Part shown: positions 7,983-15,120 of the stretch, piece by piece
Position numbering within the stretch: the first letter of the stretch is position 1
How the letters are laid out: every line of letters starts with the position of its first letter
DNA from: Candidatus Uhrbacteria bacterium
Lineage (GTDB): Bacteria > Patescibacteriota > Patescibacteriia > UBA9934
Assembly (NCBI GenBank): GCA_943359525.1
Contig: CALRHV010000008.1
Coordinates: 1-41,761 of the forward strand
Direction: 5' to 3'
DNA length: 41,761 bases
Translations under genes and position numbers: made by a program
Notes under the pieces: model-generated
Database searches by the model: none
What the model was told of the DNA's origin: nothing
The model's input: only the letters and a program-made list of their open reading frames with translations

Positions 7983-8872
7983 CCGTGGTATGGCATCACG
8001 AACATCGTGTCCATGAGCGTCATGTGGCCCCGGAACGTTCCCGGATTGTTTGGTGGATTCTTGGCGCTTCTTTGGTGCTGAGCGTGGCTGTTGCGAGTGG
8101 ATGGTTTTTCTGGAAAGGCTGGAGGAGCGGGTCGCTACCAGCGATTGTCGAGCGGACATTGTTTGTGCCGATTGGATACGAGGATGGTCACGTGTTGTGG
8201 TTTTCGGGTGTTGCACGGTTAGCTCGAGGCATCTCTGCTGCCGACAACCGATTAACAGTCTCCGAAGCTGATTACGCCCAGGCGATCGATGCGATGGTTC
8301 GCAGACACGCGCTCGAAGACATCGCTTCCGAAGAAAACGTCAGTGTGTCGAGCTCGGACGTGTCGTCTGCCGTTGAATGGACGGACGATATTCGCTCGTT
8401 TCAATCGCTCGCAGGGTGGAGTGATGGAGAATATTTGAACTACATTCAGCGATCATTCGTGCTATCAACCGCGGTACAAAATGCGATACTCGCAAGCGAG
8501 GAATATCAAGCTAGGGCACGGGAACGTATGACAGATTTGCAGTCAAAGCTCGCGCTTGGCATTGCGTTTGAGGACGTAGCAAAAGAATATTCAGAAGATC
8601 CTGGCACGGCGCAAATTAAGGGAAGCTTTGGGTACGTTCTCCCGTCCGAAGTTGATGCCGCATTTGCTTCGGTGTTTTTACTGCCGCCAAACACGCCGTC
8701 GGACGTGGTCACAACCGCCGATGCGTATTGGATTCTTCGTATCGAGGATTCGGTCACCGATGAAAGCGGAACACGATACTTGCTTCGAGGAATTGCGGTG
8801 AAGAAAGGAACCCTCGCCGATATTTTGGACGAACGAACCTCGACAATCACGCCATGGCTTTGGGTGAGATAG
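7979..8872 (+). CDS. Membrane-anchored PpiC/SurA-type peptidyl-prolyl isomerase
   Basis: A 297-residue protein with an N-terminal transmembrane anchor (about residues 24-46), a SurA-N-like helical region and a C-terminal parvulin domain (about 180-275). Family hallmarks are FEDVAKEYSEDPGTAQIKG and FGYVLPSEVDAAFASVF. It should help fold or survey proteins outside the membrane, like PrsA. The start codon overlaps the preceding stop (ATGA), indicating coupling. It ends the murD-to-PpiC envelope cluster and is followed by a tRNA promoter. Confidence 0.82.
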   Translation: MTVVWHHEHRVHERHVAPERSRIVWWILGASLVLSVAVASGWFFWKGWRSGSLPAIVERTLFVPIGYEDGHVLWFSGVARLARGISAADNRLTVSEADYAQAIDAMVRRHALEDIASEENVSVSSSDVSSAVEWTDDIRSFQSLAGWSDGEYLNYIQRSFVLSTAVQNAILASEEYQARARERMTDLQSKLALGIAFEDVAKEYSEDPGTAQIKGSFGYVLPSEVDAAFASVFLLPPNTPSDVVTTADAYWILRIEDSVTDESGTRYLLRGIAVKKGTLADILDERTSTITPWLWVR

Positions 8873-8887
8873 CGGTGTATTGTTTGC

Positions 8888-8916
8888 TTTACGCCAAAGC
8901 CCGATCGTGATATAAA
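8888..8916 (+). promoter_or_regulatory. Promoter of tRNA-Gly
   Basis: TTTACG (8888-8893), a 17-base spacer and TATAAA (8911-8916) place the start about 5 bases before the mature tRNA 5' end. It probably also serves tRNA-Thr if transcription passes the intervening hairpin. Confidence 0.75.
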
Positions 8917-8927
8917 ACTGCCCGCGT

Positions 8928-9002
8928 GCAGGAGTAGTTCAGTGGTAGAACGTCTGCTTCCCAAGCAGAAGGTCGCGGGTTCGATCCCCGTCTCCTGCTC
9001 CA
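8928..9002 (+). tRNA. tRNA-Gly (anticodon CCC)
   Basis: A full cloverleaf of 75 bases with encoded CCA. The acceptor stem is GCAGGAG with CTCCTGC, the anticodon loop TTCCCAA gives CCC (codon GGG), and the T-arm has GGTTCGATC. The CCA end is followed after one base by the left arm of the tRNA-adjacent hairpin element. Confidence 0.95.
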
Positions 9003-9003
9003 C

Positions 9004-9128
9004 AAAAACTTCATTATTTGATCCATTTTCGGCTTGCTGCGTCGCAAAGTTGCTCAACGTACCGAGAAGTACGCCTCGCAACATTTGCTCCTGGCGCACC
9101 GAAACTGACCACAAATACTGAAGTTTTT
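9004..9128. repeat. tRNA-adjacent hairpin element, copy 2
   Basis: The second copy of the 82-base core (9025-9106) fills the space between tRNA-Gly and tRNA-Thr. Its mid-stem is GCAAA+GTTGC (9044-9053) with GCAAC+TTTGC (9078-9088, one bulged A). Three pairs differ from copy 1 and all three stay Watson-Crick. The core sits in the loop of a local stem, AAAAACTTC (9004-9012) with GAAGTTTTT (9120-9128) plus TATTTG/CAAATA, which looks like a terminator with a T-run and is unrelated to the outer stem of copy 1. Confidence 0.82.
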
Positions 9129-9140
9129 ACAACCAAACAT

Positions 9141-9216
9141 GCCATTTTAGCTCAGCTGGTAGAGCAATGCTTTCGTAAAGCAGAGGTCCCGGGTTCGATT
9201 CCCGGAAATGGCTCCA
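9141..9216 (+). tRNA. tRNA-Thr (anticodon CGT)
   Basis: A full cloverleaf of 76 bases with encoded CCA. The acceptor stem is GCCATTT with AAATGGC, the anticodon loop TTCGTAA gives CGT (codon ACG), and the T-arm is CCGGG-TTCGATT-CCCGG. It is probably co-transcribed with tRNA-Gly, since no separate promoter is evident in the hairpin-filled gap. Confidence 0.95.
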
Positions 9217-9220
9217 AAAC

Positions 9221-9246
9221 GCCCTCGATGGTATCGGGGGCTTTTT
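9221..9246 (+). terminator. Rho-independent terminator of tRNA-Thr
   Basis: GCCCTCGAT-GGT-ATCGGGGGC forms a 9-bp stem with one G-U pair, followed directly by TTTTT. Confidence 0.85.
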
Positions 9247-9269
9247 GTTTCGAGTACAATGGGTGCAGT

Positions 9270-10073
9270 ATGAAAAAACCTTCAAAAAAACTCTCTTTTT
9301 CTCGACGACTCGCGATGCTTGCCCCCTTGATGCTTTTGGCGGGCATTGCTGCGGTGCGTGCGACGGAGTTGCATCGAGCCGAAACTGGGCACTTGCTTTC
9401 TTTGGCGGATAGCCGTCATGTGGAGAATATGACGTGTACTGGGCTGTGTAGCGATGTATTGCTCGTGAGCGATCAGGAGCCTGATGTGAAGTATTACGAG
9501 GGAACGACCGAATCGACCTGTTCCGAAGCGATTCTTTGGGCGAATGAGGGTCGTGAGGGCCAGATTGTATTTGCCGGATATCAGTTTGTGGACGGGTATC
9601 AAGAGAATCTTCGAACGCGAACTTTTGGCCTGGATGTTTTGAATGGAATCGATATTGAATTTACGCTGCCAAACAGTGAAGACACACTTAAAGCGCGCGT
9701 GAAGGATACGGGAGAATGGAATTCGTTGGACTCCGTAGAATGCAATGAATTGATATGTTCTGGTTCAACAAGAGTGTTCACTGATCGCGATTCTGGTCGG
9801 GTGAAATTGTACGATTCGTGCGCATCGTCATCGGATAGCGTGAAAATTTATACGCTGTACCAGGCGCCGGAAGTTCATGGCCCAGACACTGACGACACAT
9901 ATCTCGTCGGGATTTCCCTTCGCGCATTGCCAAGTACTGGGTCGACATCCGGACGTGTTGAGGGCGCAGGATTCGAGCGAATATATGCGTCGTCCGAGCT
10001 AAAAGACGCAACGGTTCACGTTGTAGCTGATGTTGGCGACGTAACGTTTGAGTTCGATTTGGTGAAGGATTGA
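9270..10073 (+). CDS. Secreted protein of unknown function
   Basis: A 267-residue protein with a clear signal peptide: KK/RR-rich N-terminus, hydrophobic LAPLMLLAGIAAV, and probable cleavage after AVRA. Several Cys pairs (CTGLC, ECNELIC) suggest disulfides outside the cell. I recognise no domain. The track ORF starts at 9018 and reads through the tRNA, so it is rejected; ATG 9270 begins the signal peptide and has TACAAT at 9255-9260, nine bases upstream, suggesting a nearly leaderless mRNA. It is followed by a repeat and ftsE. Confidence 0.75.
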   Translation: MKKPSKKLSFSRRLAMLAPLMLLAGIAAVRATELHRAETGHLLSLADSRHVENMTCTGLCSDVLLVSDQEPDVKYYEGTTESTCSEAILWANEGREGQIVFAGYQFVDGYQENLRTRTFGLDVLNGIDIEFTLPNSEDTLKARVKDTGEWNSLDSVECNELICSGSTRVFTDRDSGRVKLYDSCASSSDSVKIYTLYQAPEVHGPDTDDTYLVGISLRALPSTGSTSGRVEGAGFERIYASSELKDATVHVVADVGDVTFEFDLVKD

Positions 10074-10083
10074 CGCTTCGTTC

Positions 10084-10220
10084 ACTCATCAACGGGTCCT
10101 GTCACCTCGGACCCCGTTACGGTGCTCACCGCGCACGAGACGTTCTCGGTAATCATCATCAGTATTCTGTGCTCGTTGCGCTCCGTACGGGGGCCTCCCT
10201 CGGTGCCACCCGTTGATTCG
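10084..10220 (+). repeat. GC-rich dispersed element, copy 1
   Basis: This segment matches the reverse complement of 21076-21234. The shared blocks are CATCAACGGGTCCTGTC, GGACCCCGTTACGGTGCTCA, CGTTGCGCTCCGTAC and GCCACCCGTTGA, with a variable centre. Outer ends are inverted repeats (TCAACGGGT and ACCCGTTGA). It occupies the gap between the secreted protein and ftsE, and the ftsE -10 box lies just outside it. No gene is seen within. Confidence 0.78.
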
Positions 10221-10237
10221 TTCGCTTCGCTCCGTGC

Positions 10238-10243
10238 TATAAT
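10238..10243 (+). promoter_or_regulatory. Consensus -10 box of ftsE
   Basis: TATAAT is followed by only seven bases before the ATG, so the expected +1 is the A of the start codon. A TTGATT 19 bases upstream could be a poor -35. There is no Shine-Dalgarno. This is the clearest leaderless promoter in the window. Confidence 0.7.
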
Positions 10244-10250
10244 TCTTCGT

Positions 10251-10934
10251 ATGATCACGTTCAAAAACGTGACAAAAGAATATCCACCAAAAACACATGC
10301 GCTAGCTGGTGTGAGTTTTCGTATTGAGGCGGGGGAGTTTGTTTCTATTACGGGGCAAAGTGGTTCGGGAAAGAGTACAGTTGCGAAACTCATCTTTGCC
10401 GAAGAGAAGCCAACGAGCGGCCATATTCACATCGGTGACTGGGATATCTCCAAGATTAGCCGATCGGATATTCCGGCGTTGCGCAGGCAAATCGGTATTG
10501 TTTTTCAAGACTTCAAATTGCTTCCAAAGAAAACCGCATTTGAAAATGTTGCATTTGGACTCGAAGTTGCAGGGGAATCGACGAAGCGAATTCGCGAGGT
10601 GGTGCCGCATGTACTCAAGATTGTTGGGCTCGGTGAGAAGGGAAGCCGCTATCCTCGTCAGCTTTCTGGAGGCGAGCAACAACGTGTTTCAATCGCGCGA
10701 GCGCTCGTGCATCGCCCGAAGATCATTATTGCCGACGAACCAACAGGAAACCTCGACGCTATTACTGCGCGTGAAATCATCGAGCTTTTTACCCGCATCA
10801 ACGATTTTGGTACCACGGTGGTTCTTGTTACGCACGATCGCGATATTGTGAACAGCCTACATCGTCGAGTGATTACGTTGCGTGATGGCAAAGTGTCGTC
10901 GGACGCAGAGAAAGGCAAATATCTTCTTGGCTAG
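10251..10934 (+). CDS. ftsE: Cell-division ATP-binding protein FtsE
   Basis: A 227-residue ABC ATPase that works with FtsX to regulate peptidoglycan hydrolysis at division. Walker A is GQSGSGKST, the Q-loop region VFQDFKLLP is characteristic of FtsE, the signature is LSGGEQQR, and Walker B IIIADEPTGNLD is followed by a His switch (VTHD). The upstream in-frame extension to 10122 is repeat DNA and is rejected; ATG 10251 has TATAAT seven bases upstream. ftsX follows after three bases, so the two form an operon. Confidence 0.95.
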   Translation: MITFKNVTKEYPPKTHALAGVSFRIEAGEFVSITGQSGSGKSTVAKLIFAEEKPTSGHIHIGDWDISKISRSDIPALRRQIGIVFQDFKLLPKKTAFENVAFGLEVAGESTKRIREVVPHVLKIVGLGEKGSRYPRQLSGGEQQRVSIARALVHRPKIIIADEPTGNLDAITAREIIELFTRINDFGTTVVLVTHDRDIVNSLHRRVITLRDGKVSSDAEKGKYLLG

Positions 10935-10937
10935 CGT

Positions 10938-11849
10938 ATGACGTCATTTTTTCGCATTATCCGGTTTGCCCTTCAAAGCATGATGCGGAATTTTTGGTTG
11001 TCGTTCGTGACGGTGTCGGTATTCGTTCTTACGTTGATGACGGTAAATTCGGTGATTATCTTGAACGTGCTTGCAAACGCATCGGTAAAAAGTGTTGAAG
11101 GTCGCGTGCAGGTGACGGTGTATTTCACGTCGGACTCGTCGGAAAGCACGGTAAAAAATGTACAGAGCTATCTTCTTGGACTCTCACAGGTGAAGGATGC
11201 TTCGTATATTACGGCAGACGAAGCGCTCGTGAACTTCAAATTGAACCATCAAAACGATCCGGTGATTCTTGCTGCGCTTGATGAGGTTGACGGCAACCCG
11301 CTGGGCCAAGCACTCAAAATTCGTGCATACAACGCCAGTGACTTTCCGTTCATTCTTGAAGCGCTCGAAACGCCTGAGTACAAAACGTTTATTAAGGAAA
11401 AGAACTACGATAACTACGAATCCGCGCTTCGTGTGTTGAGCGATTTCTCTGAAAAGGTTCGTCTCGGGTTCTTGATTCTTGCCCTCTTTTTTGGCTTTAT
11501 TGCGATTCTCATCGTCTTCAACACGATTCGTGTGGCGATTTACGTGCATCGTGATGAGATCGGTATCATGAAACTCGTTGGTGCGAACGACTGGTTCGTG
11601 CGCGGTCCATTCTTATTCGAATCGTTGTTCTACGCATTGATTGCCACAGGAATCATGGCCGGTATTGTTGCTGCCACACTTTCCTTTGCAAATCCCTACA
11701 TCGTTGTCTTCTTCCAGGGCGTGGACGTGGATCTCGTCGCCTACTACACCGCCAACGCCCTCCCATTGTTCGGCGCCCAATTCGGCATTCTGGCGTTTTT
11801 GGGTCTGGGAACTACGGCCTTTGCGATGCGCAGATATTTGCGAGTGTAA
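10938..11849 (+). CDS. ftsX: Cell-division membrane protein FtsX
   Basis: A 303-residue partner of FtsE with four predicted helices: one near the N-terminus (about 21-45), an extracytoplasmic domain (about 50-165), then three helices (about 175-200, 225-250, 270-295) in FtsX/MacB-type topology. The cytoplasmic loop HRDEIGIMKLVGANDWFVRGPF is highly typical of FtsX. It is encoded three bases after ftsE. FtsEX signals across the membrane to cell-wall hydrolases. Confidence 0.94.
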   Translation: MTSFFRIIRFALQSMMRNFWLSFVTVSVFVLTLMTVNSVIILNVLANASVKSVEGRVQVTVYFTSDSSESTVKNVQSYLLGLSQVKDASYITADEALVNFKLNHQNDPVILAALDEVDGNPLGQALKIRAYNASDFPFILEALETPEYKTFIKEKNYDNYESALRVLSDFSEKVRLGFLILALFFGFIAILIVFNTIRVAIYVHRDEIGIMKLVGANDWFVRGPFLFESLFYALIATGIMAGIVAATLSFANPYIVVFFQGVDVDLVAYYTANALPLFGAQFGILAFLGLGTTAFAMRRYLRV

Positions 11850-11893
11850 CGGATTTTTGATACATTCTTTCGGCCGAAAAGGCAGGAGTTTCC

Positions 11894-12544
11894 ATGGTTC
11901 CCTCTCTCTGTGAGTCCGATCTCGTCTTCTTCGTCTTTACCGGTGGTCCAGGGCACGGCAAGGATTACCTTCTCGGGCTGCTGATGCTGGATCAGTGGTT
12001 TCAGGAGAATGCATCCTTCTTTTCGGAATCGGCTGAATGGACCATCACCGGTCACAAGATGACCGGTGATGACTTCGCGGATCGAGACACTCGGATCGCG
12101 TTCCAGAAAACTGTGGCGGCGGCTGGGATGCTCAAGTACCACCTGATGGTGCGGCGTGCCGTCCGTTCCGGGAAGCGATACGGATTCTTCAGTCGTCACA
12201 TGATCGATGGCAAAGTGTACGTAGACGGTGGCATCGAAGAACTCGAGTTCATCTCTGGGTTCACGCGGGAGGAAATGAGCCGGGGCGTGACTCACGTGAT
12301 CTGGTGCGGTCCGCCACCCGAGAAGGACTACGAACAGCACAACCCCGACGATCCGACGAAGAAGGGTTTTCGTTTCGAGTCCTATTCTCGCGCCGTGGAC
12401 CTCGGCCAAGCCGTGCTCGTCGCATACAGGGATCATCACCATTCCGTGCATGAAGTGCACGGGACGGAAGACCCGAACGACAAGTACCGCGCGCTTCGCA
12501 GGAGGTTGCACGAACTCGATCCGAACATTCCCGATCTCGAGTGA
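11894..12544 (+). CDS. Orphan P-loop NTPase/kinase-like protein
   Basis: A 216-residue soluble protein with a near-N-terminal P-loop, FVFTGGPGHGKD (about residues 13-24), in which the usual Ser/Thr after GK is Asp. The later segments FFSRHMIDGKVYVDGG and THVIWCGPPP are where nucleoside-kinase-like AAA_28 (NadR/Ttd14-type) proteins have their acceptor and core strands, so a kinase-like role is possible but not shown. A good Shine-Dalgarno (GGCAGGAG) lies five bases before the ATG. Codon use is visibly more GC-rich than in ftsX next door. A GC-rich hairpin follows the stop. It is a single-gene unit of the GC-rich orphan type. Confidence 0.6.
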   Translation: MVPSLCESDLVFFVFTGGPGHGKDYLLGLLMLDQWFQENASFFSESAEWTITGHKMTGDDFADRDTRIAFQKTVAAAGMLKYHLMVRRAVRSGKRYGFFSRHMIDGKVYVDGGIEELEFISGFTREEMSRGVTHVIWCGPPPEKDYEQHNPDDPTKKGFRFESYSRAVDLGQAVLVAYRDHHHSVHEVHGTEDPNDKYRALRRRLHELDPNIPDLE

Positions 12545-12572
12545 GATCGGTAAGTCACAGCATCAACGACGC

Positions 12573-12604
12573 GAACGGTGCCACCCACGAGGGAGGCGCC
12601 GTTC
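12573..12604 (+). terminator. GC-rich terminator hairpin (shared type)
   Basis: The stem AACGGTGCC-a-CCC / GGG-a-GGCGCCGTT encloses a 4-base loop. There is no strong T-run, only a T-rich stretch downstream. On the sense strand of its gene it is almost identical to the terminator at 29897-29924 (minus strand): one stem base and part of the loop differ. Confidence 0.7.
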
Positions 12605-12610
12605 ATGCGT

Positions 12611-13579
12611 TCATTTCATCTTCCATTCGATTGGTGCGGTCTGAATTTCTTTGACGATTTCTCGGCGATGTTCGCTGATTTCTTTGGTGAGCTCGTCAAT
12701 AACCTCGGTTCGTTTTTCCATTTCATTTTCGTACAGCCCTGCTTCTGCAAGATCTTCCGCAAGGATTTCTGTGGTGATGCCGAACTCTGCATAAAATACA
12801 GACCATTCGGTAATCCACTGTGCTTTGTCCAGTACCCATTCATCTTTGTCGCCCATTTCAAGATCGTCTTTGAGCTGCTGCAGTGCTTCTCGGGTTTCTC
12901 CGGCATCGATACGCGCTCGCGCTTCCTCAAGTTTGTCGCGGCGATTGAGGTCAAGGGAAACGAGAAGATTCGTCGGTCCAATATATAGGCCGCCTTGCAT
13001 GTAGGCGAAGTCGTTGTGCTTGCGAATGATTCTTGCGAGCTCTGGATTGGCGTAGTCGGGATTGCTTGCAAGCAGTTCTTGTTCGATTGTGGCGTCGTGG
13101 CTGCAAAGAAAATGTGTGCATTCGTGTACCACAAGTGTGGAATCCCATGCGTCTTCCTCGTCCGAGTTGAGGACAACGAAATTATCCGATCGGTCGGTTG
13201 GCGTGCCGTCGGCAGGGGAGTGGAAGCCGATGGCGTTGACGTCGCCTCCGGCCATCACGGACGTTGGGCCAGCGTAAAAAGCTCCGTTTGCCCAATAGTA
13301 GTCCATCGTTTCCTGCGTCTCGTCGATTGCATCAATCATGGCTTCTGGATTGTCCGCGGATCCATATTCGTCAACCCATCCGCCATTCATTGAGTGAACG
13401 ATTTCTTTGACGATTGGCGTGGCTTCTTTTGCAACGTTAACAAGATATTCCACTTTGTCGTATTGCTCGTCGTTCAGTTTGCTCGTTCCTTCCGGTGGCT
13501 CGCCACAGCCGGTAATGGCGAGTGTGGCGGGGAGAATGATGGATTTTGTGATGCGCTCAAGGGAATCGAGGATGGTCAT
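12611..13579 (-). CDS. Putative lipoprotein with HExxH metallopeptidase motif
   Basis: A 322-residue predicted exported lipoprotein. The N-terminal hydrophobic stretch ends in LAITGC, a plausible lipobox placing the lipidated Cys near residue 24. The segment LVVHECTHFL contains HECTH, a HExxH zinc-peptidase motif in the usual aliphatic context, with Glu-rich helices further on that could supply a third ligand. The family is not recognised. The track ORF begins 30 codons upstream inside the tRNA-Gln region; ATG at 13579 is chosen because it starts the signal peptide and has TACACT ten bases upstream. Peptidase activity is an inference from the motif alone. Confidence 0.72.
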   Translation of the reverse strand: MTILDSLERITKSIILPATLAITGCGEPPEGTSKLNDEQYDKVEYLVNVAKEATPIVKEIVHSMNGGWVDEYGSADNPEAMIDAIDETQETMDYYWANGAFYAGPTSVMAGGDVNAIGFHSPADGTPTDRSDNFVVLNSDEEDAWDSTLVVHECTHFLCSHDATIEQELLASNPDYANPELARIIRKHNDFAYMQGGLYIGPTNLLVSLDLNRRDKLEEARARIDAGETREALQQLKDDLEMGDKDEWVLDKAQWITEWSVFYAEFGITTEILAEDLAEAGLYENEMEKRTEVIDELTKEISEHRREIVKEIQTAPIEWKMK

Positions 13580-13600
13580 AGATGGAGATAGTGTAGCGCA

Positions 13601-13638
13601 CCAACAAAACACCAGCCATGGGGCTGGTGTTTTGTTGG
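13601..13638. terminator. Terminator between lipoprotein promoter and tRNA-Gln
   Basis: A perfect 17-bp inverted repeat with a 3-base loop, rich in A/T on both outer flanks. It ends the minus-strand tRNA-Gln transcript and its right arm includes the encoded CCA of the tRNA. Confidence 0.8.
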
Positions 13639-13709
13639 TTCCGGGACGTGGATTCGAACCACGGTTCACGGCTTCAAAGGCCGCTGTCCTGCCGTTAGAC
13701 GATCCCGGA
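13636..13709 (-). tRNA. tRNA-Gln (anticodon TTG)
   Basis: The minus strand gives a cloverleaf of 74 bases with encoded CCA. The acceptor stem is TCCGGGA with TCCCGGA, the anticodon loop CTTTGAA gives TTG (codons CAA/CAG), and the T-arm has GGTTCGAATCC. Confidence 0.94.
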
Positions 13710-13722
13710 GGAATCGAAGCGA

Positions 13723-13751
13723 AGTGTATCGCAACCTGAAAGAATCATCAA
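13723..13751 (-). promoter_or_regulatory. Promoter of tRNA-Gln
   Basis: On the minus strand TTGATG, a 17-base spacer and TACACT lead to a start a few bases before the mature tRNA. Confidence 0.7.
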
Positions 13752-13802
13752 AGCGGGACGTTCCAGAACGGCGCCTATTTTTGCCTATATTCGTCGTTTT
13801 CA

Positions 13803-13831
13803 TTGACAAAACGGCACTTTTGTGGTATAGT
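13803..13831 (+). promoter_or_regulatory. Near-consensus sigma70-type promoter
   Basis: TTGACA (13803-13808), a 17-base spacer and TATAGT (13826-13831) form the strongest promoter seen in the window. It drives the GC-rich gene at 13957 with an untranslated leader of about 120 bases. Confidence 0.88.
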
Positions 13832-13858
13832 AGTTCGTCAGTGGGAATCCCTTCTTTT

Positions 13859-13951
13859 CACGAAAATCTGTTGAATAGGTGATTCAACGGGCTTTCGTGG
13901 AGAGAATTCTTTCTCCACACCGCTCCTGCCCCGCCACTCAATCCCCGGAGA
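13859..13951 (+). promoter_or_regulatory. Structured 5' leader with competing hairpins
   Basis: Hairpin 1 pairs CACGAAA (13859-13865) with TTTCGTG (13893-13899) and, inside it, GTTGAAT with ATTCAAC. Hairpin 2 pairs GTGGAGA (13897-13903) with TCTCCAC (13912-13918). The two share bases 13897-13899, so they compete. The 3' arm TCTCC is also complementary to the Shine-Dalgarno GGAGA at 13947-13951. This could allow translational control; the structure is visible, the regulation is inferred. Confidence 0.55.
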
Positions 13952-13956
13952 ACCGC

Positions 13957-15090
13957 ATGTCCCGCAACGCAGCTCACTTCGCTTCTCGTGCCTCCCGCGT
14001 CCAGGACGCTTTCGCCTTCCAAACCGACCGCAACATGGGCCGGACCTCGGCGCCGGAATACAGCCGCGAGATCTTCGTCCTGGATCGGATGCAGGTCGTC
14101 CGTCGGCCCGTCATCGATCGCCGCAAGGTGATCCCGATGGACCGTGCCGCCGTTAACAACGCGGCGGAGATCGCTCGCAATGCGGAGTTGGAGGCCAAGC
14201 GCCAGGCCGCCAAGGATGATCGCGCCGAGCAGGCTCGCAAGGCCACCGAAGTCGCCGAGGCCGCGCAGCGCAAGCAGCGTGAGCTCGTCGCCACTCGTTC
14301 CGAGCTCACGGCGTTCATCCAGAAGATGGACGATGCCGCGATCGCTTATGCCTGGAATGGTTCCCGTGATCGGGCTTGGCTCGTTCAGAATACTGCGAAT
14401 GCGGATCTGAACTGGATCAGCTTGGTGCGCGAGGGGCTCGAAAGCGCGATTGTGCGCCACCAGGAAGCGGAGGGGTATCGTCGCCGGAAAATCGAGGACG
14501 AGCAGTCCCTCCTTCGCAAGGAGCGGGACGAGTTGGCGTCGCTCTTCCAGCATGCGGACATGGCAGCAGTCGACTCCATCTGGGGCTCGGGCCGTTCCCG
14601 CTGGACGTTCGTTTGCTGGGCCCGAGATCTCAATCTTGAGGAGGTGCGTAGCGTTCGTGCTCGCCTCGAGGCCGGTATCAAGAGCTACGCGGAGGCGAAG
14701 GCAAAGCTCGATCCCAAGAGCAAGCACTTCGACGTGCTGGCGCACCTCAAGGCCAACGCCGGGAAGCCCGTTTCCGCCGCCGCCTCGTGTCCCTCGAAAG
14801 AGGAGCTTGAAGCGCTCGGTCGGAAGGTTAACGGCGAGAAGAAGGAGAAGACGATGGTCTACTACTTCGACTCCCCCAATCGGACGCTTAGTGATCGGAT
14901 CCTGGCTCTCAGCCCGGTGACGGTTGCGCGGCTTCACACGGAGAAGCCGGTGCCGCACACCTGGCCGACGATCGAACGAATCCTGAACGCTGTTCGCGGC
15001 GCGAAGACCAAGTTCGAAGGGCGAGTGATCGAGGACAAGGGCGCGCTTATCCGCATCCAAACCTTCGTTGCCTGGTGCGAGCAGGGCTGA
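13957..15090 (+). CDS. GC-rich orphan coiled-coil protein
   Basis: A 377-residue hydrophilic protein with no signal peptide or membrane helix. A long Ala/Glu/Lys/Arg-rich helical segment (about residues 60-130) should form a coiled coil, followed by two similar helical blocks each centred on a W-x-G-S/G-x-x-R motif (AYAWNGSRDR and SIWGSGRSR), suggesting an internal duplication. I do not recognise it. ATG 13957 is chosen over GTG 13879 because CCGGAG precedes it by six bases. It has its own strong promoter, a structured leader and a GC-rich terminator. A 400-aa antisense ORF is taken as its shadow. Confidence 0.78.
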   Translation: MSRNAAHFASRASRVQDAFAFQTDRNMGRTSAPEYSREIFVLDRMQVVRRPVIDRRKVIPMDRAAVNNAAEIARNAELEAKRQAAKDDRAEQARKATEVAEAAQRKQRELVATRSELTAFIQKMDDAAIAYAWNGSRDRAWLVQNTANADLNWISLVREGLESAIVRHQEAEGYRRRKIEDEQSLLRKERDELASLFQHADMAAVDSIWGSGRSRWTFVCWARDLNLEEVRSVRARLEAGIKSYAEAKAKLDPKSKHFDVLAHLKANAGKPVSAAASCPSKEELEALGRKVNGEKKEKTMVYYFDSPNRTLSDRILALSPVTVARLHTEKPVPHTWPTIERILNAVRGAKTKFEGRVIEDKGALIRIQTFVAWCEQG

Positions 15091-15120
15091 GTGACTGTGA
15101 CATCACGGTGACTCACGACG

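Noticed and set aside
9018-9269. Upstream extension of the secreted-protein ORF
   Set aside because: It reads through the tRNA-adjacent repeat and tRNA-Thr. The signal peptide begins at ATG 9270.
13858-15060. 400-aa minus-strand ORF opposite the GC-rich coiled-coil gene
   Set aside because: The plus strand has a consensus promoter, Shine-Dalgarno and terminator. The antisense frame is open only because of GC-rich codon bias.
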